DNA from: JACVRW01 sp035705985
GTDB taxonomy: Bacteria > Actinomycetota > Thermoleophilia > Solirubrobacterales > Thermoleophilaceae
DNA length: 6,068 nt
Direction of reading: 5' to 3'
NCBI GenBank assembly: GCA_035705985.1
Contig: DASSVP010000045.1
Span: 1 to 6,068 of the forward strand
Below the pieces are notes generated by a model. It did not search any database. It saw nothing but the letters and a program-made list of their open reading frames with translations, and was not told where the DNA came from. This document shows, piece by piece, positions 1 through 6,068 of this stretch (positions are counted from its first letter, which is position 1; every line of letters begins with the position of its first letter). The position numbers and the translations under genes are program-made.

Positions 1-1443
1 CTCGTCGGGCTGGTCGGCCAGCAGCTCGCTCAGCTGCGCATCGCTCATCACCTGCGCATCGTCTTCCAGAACCTCCGCGACGCGCTGCTTGTCCGTTACC
101 GGCAGGACGTTGCTCGAGTCCGACTTCTCGGTGAAGGCGATCGACAGCGTGGCAAGCATGATCGCTCCCGCGAAGGCGAGGCCAAACGACAGGCCGAAGG
201 AGCCGGTCGCAGAGTTCACGCCGGCGGCCTCGCCCACCCGGTCCTCCGAAACGGGCGCCAGCGTGTAGTTGTTCAGCTGGGACACCAGCAGCCCGAGGCC
301 CGCCCCGGCGATCACCAGCGGGAGGGCGAGCGACCAGCCGCTGTCCGCCCTCGGCACCAGCGGGATCAGGATCAGCGTCGCCGCGGAGAGCAGCAGGAAC
401 CCGGCCCGGATGAGGGCCGCCGGGCGCCGCCGCCCGGCCCTCCGCCCCGCGAGCAGCGCCACACCGAACATCGTGAGCGAGAGCGGGGCGAGCGACAGGC
501 CCGCTTCGAGCGCGTTGTAGCCCAGCACGAGCTGTAGGTAGATCGGGAGCGCGATCAGCATTCCACCCAGTGCGATCTGCTGGAGGATGCCCTGGGCGAT
601 GCCGAAGCTGAACAGCTTCGAGGAGAACAGCGACGGATCGAGCAGAGCGGGCTTCGCCTCGCGCTTGCGCTTCCTGAGCCAGTAGAACAAGCCGCCCAGA
701 GCCGCCAGGCCGAGGGCGATCAAGGCAGCCACCGACTCGCCGCCCTCCTGCCAGACGAGCACGCCGAGCACCACGCCGCCCATCCCGACGACGGACAGGA
801 CCGCGCCCACGCCGTCCACGGAGCGGTCACCCGTGTAGGGCACGTCGCGCACGAGCCGCCGGCTCCCAACCAGCACGACGGCGATGATCGCGGCCTCGAG
901 CATGAAGCCCACGCGCCACGACAAGAGCGTCGTGAGGAAGCCTCCGAGCAGCGGCCCGATCGCGGCGGCGATCGCGGCCGATGCGCCTACCAGCGCGTAG
1001 GCCTTCGCCTGCGCCTTCCCCTCGAAGTTCCCGTGGATCAGCGACTGCATCGCCGGCAGGTAGAGCGATGCGCCCAGCCCTCCGATCACGGCCCAGAACA
1101 CGATGATCGCGGCGAGCCCCTGGCCGACGACCATGGCGAGCGCGCCGAGCGCATAGAGAGCCAGGCCGGCCATGTAGGCACGCTTGCGGCCGAATAGGTC
1201 GCCCACCTTGCTGCCGATCAGGATGAAGGCGGCGGACACGAGCGCCTCGATCGCCACCGCGGCCTGCACTCCGCTGACGGTGGTGTCGAGGTCGCGCACG
1301 ACCGCCGAGATCGAGACGTTCATCAGCGAGGTGTCGATGACGAACACGAACATCGCCATCGCGAGCAGGATGGCCAGCCGCGGGTTGGCTGGCTGCGAGT
1401 CCGTCGTCACCACGATCGAGTCTTCTAGATTTGCCGCCTCCAT
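1..1443 (-). CDS. DHA2-type MFS multidrug/proton antiporter, 3' end cut by window edge
   Basis: This is a probable 14-TM major facilitator exporter of the DHA2 (EmrB/QacA-like) group, expected to export a drug-like compound against protons at the cytoplasmic membrane. The substrate cannot be read from sequence. The frame is open from ATG 1443 to base 1 (481 codons), so the last helix and stop lie outside. TM1 carries D37 in FVIDTSLMNVSIS. Motif A is at about residues 77-87 (GSKVGDLFGRK), and the exporter motif C region is AAIGPLLGG at about 160-168, followed by SWRVGF. A late GVNSATGSFG stretch matches the conserved second-half DHA2 loop. The visible end is an acidic polar stretch, which fits the long loop usually found before TM14. 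The start is uncertain: ATG 1443 has no Shine-Dalgarno sequence and overlaps the divergent nfo start, and GTG codons at 1413 and 1410 would also leave a full TM1. The family call is firm; the substrate and start are not. Confidence 0.9.
   Translation of the reverse strand, partial: MEAANLEDSIVVTTDSQPANPRLAILLAMAMFVFVIDTSLMNVSISAVVRDLDTTVSGVQAAVAIEALVSAAFILIGSKVGDLFGRKRAYMAGLALYALGALAMVVGQGLAAIIVFWAVIGGLGASLYLPAMQSLIHGNFEGKAQAKAYALVGASAAIAAAIGPLLGGFLTTLLSWRVGFMLEAAIIAVVLVGSRRLVRDVPYTGDRSVDGVGAVLSVVGMGGVVLGVLVWQEGGESVAALIALGLAALGGLFYWLRKRKREAKPALLDPSLFSSKLFSFGIAQGILQQIALGGMLIALPIYLQLVLGYNALEAGLSLAPLSLTMFGVALLAGRRAGRRRPAALIRAGFLLLSAATLILIPLVPRADSGWSLALPLVIAGAGLGLLVSQLNNYTLAPVSEDRVGEAAGVNSATGSFGLSFGLAFAGAIMLATLSIAFTEKSDSSNVLPVTDKQRVAEVLEDDAQVMSDAQLSELLADQPDE
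1404..1431 (+). promoter_or_regulatory. Candidate nfo promoter giving a leaderless transcript
   Basis: A -35-like TCGTCA (1404-1409, four of six matches to TTGACA) is followed by a 16-bp spacer and a -10-like TAGATT (1426-1431, four of six to TATAAT). The -10 lies in a short AT-richer patch within a GC-rich region. Transcription would begin about 7-11 bases further on, essentially at the nfo ATG (1442), which agrees with the lack of a ribosome binding site. The element lies inside the N-terminal coding region of the divergent transporter if that starts at 1443. This is inference from weak motif matches. Confidence 0.3.
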
Positions 1444-2305
1444 GCTGGTGGGGGCTCACGTTTCGACGGCGGGCGGCCTCGTGCAGGCGCACGGGCGCGC
1501 CGTGGAGCGCGGCTGCGAGGCGATGCAGGTGTTCAACCAGTCGCCGAGGCAGTGGCGCCCGACGCGCTGGAAGCCCGACGACGTGGCCGAGTTCCTCTCG
1601 CACCGGGAGTCGTCGCCGGTCAGGTCGGTGACGATCCACGCGGTCTACCTGATCAACCCGGCCACGAAGGACAAGGAGATGCGGAAGAAGTCCGCCGACT
1701 CGCTGATCCACGCGCTGCGGATGGGCGACGAGATCAAGGCGGACGGAGTGGTCCTCCACCCCGGCTCGACCGTCGGCGAGCCGCTCGACGAGGCGCTGCC
1801 GCGCGTGGGCGAGATGGTGAAGCACGCGCTGGGCGAGTCCGAGCGGGTGCCGCTGCTGCTCGAGAACACCGCCGGCGCCGGCAACACCATCGGCCGCTCG
1901 TTCGAGGAGCTGCGCGAGCTGATCGACCTGGCCGGCGGCCACAAGCGGATCGGCGTATGCCTGGACTCCTGCCACATGTACGCGTCCGGCTTCGACATCT
2001 CGACGGCGGAGAAGCTCACCGGCGTGGTCGACGAGTTCAAGAAGATCGTGGGCATCCGGCGGCTGAAGTGCCTGCACGTGAACGACTCGCAGGTGCCACT
2101 CGGCTCGAACCGCGACCGCCACGCGATCCCGGGCCAGGGCGAGCTCGGAAAGACCGGCTGCGCCGCGTTCCTGTCAGAGCCGCGCTTCGAGCGGCTGCCC
2201 GCCCTCTTCGAAGGCCCCGGTACCAGCGGTCACGCCCCCGACAAGGTCGATGTGGACACGATGAAGAAGCTGCGGCGGAACGGGCTTCGCGCCCGGCGCC
2301 GCTAG
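1442..2305 (+). CDS. nfo: Endonuclease IV (AP endonuclease, zinc-dependent)
   Basis: Endonuclease IV cleaves DNA 5' of abasic sites and removes blocked 3' ends in base excision repair in the cytoplasm. The 287-residue product has the usual family length and a TIM-barrel pattern. All nine expected trinuclear zinc ligands can be placed: H66 (IHAVYLINPA), H106 (LHPGS), E141 (LENTAGAGN), D175 and H178 (CLDSCHMY), H212 (LHVNDS), D225 and H227 (NRDRH) and E257 (LFEGPG). The start at 1442 is set by the family N-terminus MLVGAHVSTAGG. The frame stays open upstream to 1184, but that extension is antisense to the transporter and is not family sequence. No Shine-Dalgarno sequence precedes the ATG; the bases just before it are CCGCCTCC, so a leaderless mRNA is likely. 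Residue 258 is Gly, where many homologues have Thr (ETPG). The tail KKLRRNGLRARRR is strongly basic. The stop is 4 bp from that of the convergent kinase gene. Confidence 0.96.
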   Translation: MLVGAHVSTAGGLVQAHGRAVERGCEAMQVFNQSPRQWRPTRWKPDDVAEFLSHRESSPVRSVTIHAVYLINPATKDKEMRKKSADSLIHALRMGDEIKADGVVLHPGSTVGEPLDEALPRVGEMVKHALGESERVPLLLENTAGAGNTIGRSFEELRELIDLAGGHKRIGVCLDSCHMYASGFDISTAEKLTGVVDEFKKIVGIRRLKCLHVNDSQVPLGSNRDRHAIPGQGELGKTGCAAFLSEPRFERLPALFEGPGTSGHAPDKVDVDTMKKLRRNGLRARRR

Positions 2306-2309
2306 CGCG

Positions 2310-5300
2310 TCAGCCGGCCAGTTTCGCCGGCACCTCGATGACATCCTCGACGACGGCGCCGTCGAAGGTCTCGAAGACCTGCTCGCCCGGCGGAGTTCTC
2401 CCCGTCACCCGGAAGATCGGGAGTTGAACCGGTGTGATGTCACCGCGGTTGAAGCGGAAGTCTCCGAGGAGGCCGTCCTCGACACGGCTGGCCCGAAGCT
2501 CCCGAAGCACGGACGAGCGTGTGCCATCGGAGCGCGAGATCGCATCCATCACCGTGTCGGCGGCCTGCGCCGCGGGCAGCACGAAGGGATCCGGTGCCGC
2601 GAGGGCCCCGAAGTCGCGCGCGAAGCGCTCGGCGGCGGGGGTCATGTCGCGCGCGGCGGGCGGGACGTCGACGGCGGACACGTACAGCCCGCGCGCCGCC
2701 GGCCCGACCTTTTCGAGCATGTCGGCGATCGGGATGAATGCGTCCGTGGCCATGATCGGCAGGCGCGAGCCCAACCGGTTTCGCAGAGCCCTCAGCACTC
2801 GGTCAGCGCCGTCCCACACTATCCCGGCCAGGTACACGCCATCGGGATCCGCGTTCGCCACCCTCGACGCCAGCCGGTCAAAGTCAGCCGCCTCCGGATC
2901 GAAGCCCGCGTAGCCGACGACCTGCAGCCCGAGCTGGGACGCCGCGCGCCGGAACGAATCGGCGTGGATCTGCTTCCAGATCGATGCGCGCTCGGCGACG
3001 ATGAAGACCCGTCGCAGGCTCCGCTGCTCCGCGAAGATTGCACTGGCGACTCCCTGCATGGCCTCGCGCGGGACCACGCGGAAGAAGTTGCGGACGCCTG
3101 TCGGGTAGTACACCTCCGGCTCTCCCCTGAGACCGTCCGGCGGGCCTGTGCCCGGACCGCCGCGGGTCAGTCCGTCGTGCGTCGCGCTCGAGCTGACGAC
3201 GGGCACCGGGCCGCCGGGCGCCCGGTTCAGGATCGGAATCTCCACCTGGCCGCAGTACGACGACCACGGCCCGAGCACGGCGACGAGCTTGTCCGCGTGC
3301 GCGTACGCGGAGGCGTTCGCCGCGCACTTCCGGAACTCGAAGCCGCCGCTCTGCGGGGTGGATACGTCGCAGGCCTGGTAGCCGACGCTGAACTCGCCCG
3401 CGGTGAAGTTGCGCCGCTCGAGCGTGAAGCGAATGGCGCTCTCGAGCGCTCGCGGGGCGGCGCTGTCAGGCCCTTGGAGCGGAAGGTCCGATGCGATCAA
3501 CACGTCGGGTGTCTCGGTCCCAGAGATCACCCGGCTGCACGACGAGATCGCGAGCGAGTCCTCGGTCGCGCCGCCGGCGACGCTGACCCACGCGGCTCCG
3601 GCGCCTGCCGCGATGGCCTGCGGGGAGCCGACGGAAGTTCTGGCAGTGACCGCGTTGGAGCGCGGGTCGATGCGCGACACGACGCCGTCGACGTAGTTCG
3701 CGGCCCAGACGGCCCCCTCGCCGAAGGACACGAAGCCCACGCCCGCCCCGACGTCGATGGTCCTCGTGACCGGCTCGGGACCCGGCTCGATCCGCCACAC
3801 GACGCCCTGGTCGCGTGCCGCGGCCCACACGGAGCCGGCCCCGACGGCCACGCCGTAAAGCGAGTTGGTCCCCAGGCGGATCCGTTCCGCCACGCGGTTG
3901 CGCCGGGGATCGATCCTGCCGACGGCGGCCGAATCCGCGTTCCCCACGAACCAGACTCCCTCCTTGCCCGCCGCAATCGTGAAGGCCCCGAGGTCCGTCT
4001 CGATCGTGGCCTCGAGCCGGCCGGTGTCCGGGTCGATGCGCGAGATGCTCCCGTCGGGGTTGGCCGCCCAGACGGCACCCGCGCCAACCGCGATGCGGGG
4101 CGCACCCGCCACAGGGAGCCCCCCGGTGCCGCCACGCAGCCGTGCGGTTCCGGTTACGCGGCCCGAGTCGGGGTCGAGGCGCGCGACGCTCACCGTGGCG
4201 TTCGTGACGTCCTCGCCGCCGGCCTCCCCGACCCACACCGCCCCTTCGCCGACGGCAAGCTCGCTTGGCACGCCATCGGTCTCGAACCGCCTTGTGACCC
4301 GCTTCGTCTCAGGGTCAACGCGCGCGACGCTAGCGCGCTCGTTCTCCAGCATCCAGACAGCGCCCTCGCCGACGGCGACGTTGCCCGGGACCTCCCGGGA
4401 GTCGACGAAGGCGTCCACCTTCCCGTTCGCGGGGTCGAGTGCGGCCACTCCGGTGCCGAGCGGCTCGTCGCGTCCATCATCGGCGCCCGTCAGCGCGAGG
4501 ATCGCGAAGACCACGGCCGCGACCAGGATGATCCCGCTGGCGGCCAGGATCGCGGGCGCGCGCCGGCGTGCCGCGGGAATGAGCGTGCCGACGGCCCTGG
4601 TCTTCTGGAGGCCGAGCGCGGCGGCGGCTTCGTCGATCAGCTCGGCGCAGCTCGCGTAGCGGTTCTCCCTGTCCTTGGCGAGCGCCTTGTCGAGCACGGG
4701 CCCGAGCCGCGGGTGGCCGCGGAGCGGCGCCGGCTGCTCCTGCATGTGCGCCCACATCGTCTCCGCCTCGGTATCGCGCCGGAACGGGGGCCTGCCGGCG
4801 AGGCACTCGTAGAGCACGCAGGCAAGCGCGTAGCAATCCGTTCGGGCGTCGACCGGGTCGCCGCGGATCTGCTCCGGCGCCAGATAGTCGAGCGTCCCGA
4901 CCATCCGCCCGGTGTCGGTCGACGCGCCCCCGAGCTGCTTGGTGATGCCGAAGTCGGTCAGATAGACGTGGCCGTCCTCGTCGAGCAGCACGTTGGCGGG
5001 CTTGACGTCGCGGTGGACGAGCGCCCGCCTGTGAGCCGCGTCCAGGGCGCCGGCCACCTGACCGAGAATCGCGAGCGTGCGCTCCGGCGACAGCTTCCCC
5101 TCCCGCTCGAGGACAGTGCGCAGGTCGCTGCCCTCGACGAAACGCATGACGAGATACAGCTGATCGTCGTGCTCGCCCGCCTCGTAGATCGGGATCACGT
5201 TCGGATGATCGAGCGACGCCGCCAGCCTCGGCTCCCGCAAGAAGCGCTCCCGGAAGTGCTGGTTCTCGGCCAGCTCAGGCGCGATCAGCTTGAGCGCGAC

Positions 5301-5417
5301 CGGGCGCTCGAGCGACAGGTCGGTGGCGCGGTAGACCACGCCCATGCCGCCGCGGCCGACGAGTGAATCGACTCGATAGCTGCCGAACTGCGTGCCAGGG
5401 GTGAACGCTGCCTTCAT
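2310..5417 (-). CDS. Transmembrane Ser/Thr receptor kinase with beta-propeller and periplasmic-binding-protein sensor
   Basis: This 1035-residue PknB-family kinase should phosphorylate cytoplasmic Ser/Thr targets in response to an extracytoplasmic ligand. Kinase domain, about residues 14-270: glycine loop GRGGMG (21-26), VALK with K43, alpha-C E62, HRDVKPAN with D137 and N142, DFG D155, activation-loop T167, T169 and T175, and APE 180-182. All key residues are present, so it should be active. One TM helix spans about 288-310 and is preceded by ARRR, the expected stop-transfer layout. Residues about 322-615 form a YncE/Vgb-like propeller with seven GxGxVW-type blades (W355, 395, 450, 489, 531, 571, 610); the opening GVAALDPANGKV strand probably closes the last blade. 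Residues about 637-1015 resemble type I periplasmic binding proteins of the LivJ/LivK class (DVLIASDLPLQGP, then VLGPWSSYC). Extracytoplasmic cysteines are C627, C683, C698 and C722. ATG 5417 is chosen for its GGAG 6 bases upstream. A terminator separates it from the gene upstream. Ligand and targets are unknown; the domain calls are confident. Confidence 0.95.
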   Translation of the reverse strand: MKAAFTPGTQFGSYRVDSLVGRGGMGVVYRATDLSLERPVALKLIAPELAENQHFRERFLREPRLAASLDHPNVIPIYEAGEHDDQLYLVMRFVEGSDLRTVLEREGKLSPERTLAILGQVAGALDAAHRRALVHRDVKPANVLLDEDGHVYLTDFGITKQLGGASTDTGRMVGTLDYLAPEQIRGDPVDARTDCYALACVLYECLAGRPPFRRDTEAETMWAHMQEQPAPLRGHPRLGPVLDKALAKDRENRYASCAELIDEAAAALGLQKTRAVGTLIPAARRRAPAILAASGIILVAAVVFAILALTGADDGRDEPLGTGVAALDPANGKVDAFVDSREVPGNVAVGEGAVWMLENERASVARVDPETKRVTRRFETDGVPSELAVGEGAVWVGEAGGEDVTNATVSVARLDPDSGRVTGTARLRGGTGGLPVAGAPRIAVGAGAVWAANPDGSISRIDPDTGRLEATIETDLGAFTIAAGKEGVWFVGNADSAAVGRIDPRRNRVAERIRLGTNSLYGVAVGAGSVWAAARDQGVVWRIEPGPEPVTRTIDVGAGVGFVSFGEGAVWAANYVDGVVSRIDPRSNAVTARTSVGSPQAIAAGAGAAWVSVAGGATEDSLAISSCSRVISGTETPDVLIASDLPLQGPDSAAPRALESAIRFTLERRNFTAGEFSVGYQACDVSTPQSGGFEFRKCAANASAYAHADKLVAVLGPWSSYCGQVEIPILNRAPGGPVPVVSSSATHDGLTRGGPGTGPPDGLRGEPEVYYPTGVRNFFRVVPREAMQGVASAIFAEQRSLRRVFIVAERASIWKQIHADSFRRAASQLGLQVVGYAGFDPEAADFDRLASRVANADPDGVYLAGIVWDGADRVLRALRNRLGSRLPIMATDAFIPIADMLEKVGPAARGLYVSAVDVPPAARDMTPAAERFARDFGALAAPDPFVLPAAQAADTVMDAISRSDGTRSSVLRELRASRVEDGLLGDFRFNRGDITPVQLPIFRVTGRTPPGEQVFETFDGAVVEDVIEVPAKLAG
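2313..2331. other. Inverted repeat at the convergent nfo/kinase gene ends
   Basis: GCCGGC (2313-2318) is repeated at 2326-2331 around a 7-base loop, giving a 6-bp hairpin in either RNA strand. It overlaps the last codons of the kinase gene and begins 8 bases after the nfo stop. A second hairpin, CGGGC/GCCCG with loop TTCGC (2281-2295), lies at the end of nfo. Neither is followed by a T-tract, so they are at most weak or factor-assisted termination structures for the two converging transcripts. Confidence 0.25.
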
Positions 5418-5423
5418 CGGGCG

Positions 5424-5427
5424 CTCC
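5424..5427 (-). promoter_or_regulatory. Ribosome binding site of the receptor kinase
   Basis: GGAG on the minus strand lies six bases before ATG 5417. It is the only clear Shine-Dalgarno match among the starts visible here and fixes the kinase start. A loose -10-like TACGTT on the minus strand at 5448-5443 would give a leader of roughly 20 bases. No convincing -35 accompanies it, because the expected position falls inside the terminator stem. Confidence 0.6.
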
Positions 5428-5454
5428 GGAGGGTCCGAGATGAACGTACCATCG

Positions 5455-5498
5455 AAAAGCCGCCGAGGGACGACGCCGGGCGGCGCCGTCCCTCGCGG
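5455..5498 (-). terminator. Intrinsic terminator downstream of the secreted repeat protein
   Basis: Read as minus-strand RNA, bases 5498-5482 pair with 5477-5460 around the four-base loop 5481-5478. The stem has 17 pairs, with one bulged G (5464) and one G-U wobble (5486/5473). One base after the stem comes a run of four U (5458-5455). In plus-strand RNA the wobble becomes an A-C mismatch and there is no U run, so the structure points one way. It starts 34 bases after the stop of the secreted protein gene and ends 38 bases before the kinase ATG. It therefore probably ends the upstream transcript, or attenuates read-through into the kinase. Confidence 0.65.
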
Positions 5499-5531
5499 TT
5501 GCGAGCCACGTTGGCTTGGCTCAGCGGGTCC

Positions 5532-6068
5532 TCACGCCAGCCGCTGGCGGCGCTTGCGGCCCGTCAGCAACAGCGCCGACGCGCCGGCGATCCCGAACAG
5601 ACCGACCATGCCCGCGGCGCCGATGCTCGCGTCGCCCCAGTCGAAGCCGGTCACGTCACGCGGCTCGACGACCGGGATCTGAACCGGCGGCAGGTCGCGT
5701 GCGGCGTCGGCCGCGTCCGGCGAGCCGTAGTCGCGGTTGAGCGCGTAGCCGTCCGACCTCGGCTCGTAGATGCCGCGGTGCTGCGCGGCGTCGACGGCGT
5801 CAGGCGAGCGCAGGTCCTGGCCGCCCGCGGGCGAGGTCTCGGCCTCCGGGGCATAGAGACCGCGATGCTGCGCGGCATCGACCGCGTCAGGCGAACGCAA
5901 ATCCTGGCCGCCCTGCGAAGACGGCGAAACCGGCTGGTAGGTGGTGCGGTAACCGCTGTCAGCGGTTGCGGACACGGCTTCGCCCCGGTCCGTCGAATGC
6001 AGCTCCTCGAAAGTCGCTGCGGACGCCGGCCCGGCGGCCACGGCCATGATGGCCGCGGTGGTGAGGAT
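5532..6068 (-). CDS. Secreted, C-terminally anchored DLRSPDA-repeat protein, 5' end cut by window edge
   Basis: I recognise the style but no named family, and function is unknown. The frame is open through the right edge with 178 residues visible. ATG 6047 is probably not the start: the seven codons before it read ILTTAAI, and with the following MAVAAGPASA they form the hydrophobic core and AxA cleavage site of a signal peptide whose N-terminus is outside. Numbering from that Met, the mature part is polar and disordered-looking, with two copies of GGQDLRSPDAVDAAQHRG at 46-63 and 75-92, each followed by (L/I)Y, and a decayed third copy DYGSPDAADAAR at 106-117. A proline-rich linker PPVQIPVVEP leads to FDWGDASIGAAG, a TM helix at about 141-162 and the basic tail RKRRQRLA. 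The end resembles a sorting tail, but there is no LPXTG. The layout predicts an extracytoplasmic domain held by one C-terminal helix. It lies upstream of the receptor kinase on the same strand, separated by a terminator. Confidence 0.8.
   Translation of the reverse strand: MLTTAAIMAVAAGPASAATFEELHSTDRGEAVSATADSGYRTTYQPVSPSSQGGQDLRSPDAVDAAQHRGLYAPEAETSPAGGQDLRSPDAVDAAQHRGIYEPRSDGYALNRDYGSPDAADAARDLPPVQIPVVEPRDVTGFDWGDASIGAAGMVGLFGIAGASALLLTGRKRRQRLA
5766..5912 (-). repeat. Two-copy 60-bp coding repeat at 87-bp spacing
   Basis: The unit at 5853-5912 recurs at 5766-5825, exactly 29 codons further along the gene. By eye the copies differ at 8 of about 60 bases. Seven of these changes are synonymous and one swaps Ile for Leu, so the encoded 20-residue unit is otherwise identical. 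A shorter decayed third unit lies at 5697-5732. Confidence 0.85.

Noticed and set aside
269..520. A small plus-strand open frame of 83 codons
   Set aside because: It is antisense to conserved transporter helices and low in complexity; there is no ribosome binding site or recognisable product.
1184..1441. N-terminal extension of endonuclease IV upstream of ATG 1442
   Set aside because: The extension is antisense to the transporter's first helices, lacks family sequence, and the family N-terminus begins exactly at 1442.
827..2122. A 431-codon minus-strand open frame spanning the transporter/nfo junction
   Set aside because: It is out of frame with the transporter and antisense to nfo, is rich in Arg and His, and shows no motif; both underlying genes are well supported.
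2424..5366. A 980-codon plus-strand open frame, antisense to the receptor kinase
   Set aside because: It is rich in Arg, His, Asp, Gly and Pro with no recognisable domain or hydrophobic segment, and lies wholly inside a gene with clear domains. Long antisense frames are expected in GC-rich coding DNA because stop codons are rare there.
5424..5431. The palindrome CTCCGGAG overlapping the kinase ribosome binding site as a possible operator or hairpin
   Set aside because: Eight bases with no spacer cannot form a hairpin, and such short palindromes are common by chance at this GC content.
5392..5682. A plus-strand open frame of 96 codons across the kinase/secreted-protein gap
   Set aside because: It runs through the terminator and into both neighbouring genes antisense, with no ribosome binding site or motif.
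5766..5912. The coding repeat as a CRISPR-like or mobile array
   Set aside because: There are only two good copies, in frame, with protein-level conservation and an 87-bp period of whole codons; this is an internal protein repeat.

Overview
This is a high-GC window with dense coding and almost no intergenic space. It looks like an actinobacterial chromosome. The style of the receptor kinase, the MFS transporter subfamily (TM1 reading VIDTSLMNVSISAVV) and the small secreted DLRSPDA-repeat protein suggest Thermoleophilia (Solirubrobacterales or relatives). That lineage call is inference from protein style, not from a marker gene.

Layout, left to right. (1) Bases 1-1443, minus strand: a DHA2-type 14-TM drug/proton antiporter whose C-terminus runs off the left edge. 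(2) Bases 1442-2305, plus strand: a complete endonuclease IV (nfo) with all nine metal ligands. It is divergent from the transporter, and the two ATG codons share the tetranucleotide CATG. (3) Bases 2310-5417, minus strand: a 1035-residue transmembrane Ser/Thr receptor kinase. It has a cytoplasmic PknB-type kinase, one TM helix, an extracytoplasmic seven-bladed beta-propeller and a C-terminal LivJ/LivK-type periplasmic-binding-protein domain. It converges on nfo with only 4 bp between the stop codons. (4) Bases 5418-5531: a 114-bp gap holding a strong minus-strand intrinsic terminator and the kinase leader with its ribosome binding site. (5) Bases 5532-6068, minus strand: a small secreted, C-terminally membrane-anchored protein with an exact amino-acid repeat. 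Its 5' end is cut by the right edge.

The genes do not form one pathway. The transporter and nfo are a divergent pair. The receptor kinase is separated by a terminator from the secreted protein upstream of it, so it is probably its own transcription unit. The most unusual items are the three-part sensor of the kinase, the shared-CATG divergent start with a probable leaderless nfo mRNA, and the repeat protein. No RNA genes, CRISPR arrays, mobile elements or attachment sites were seen.
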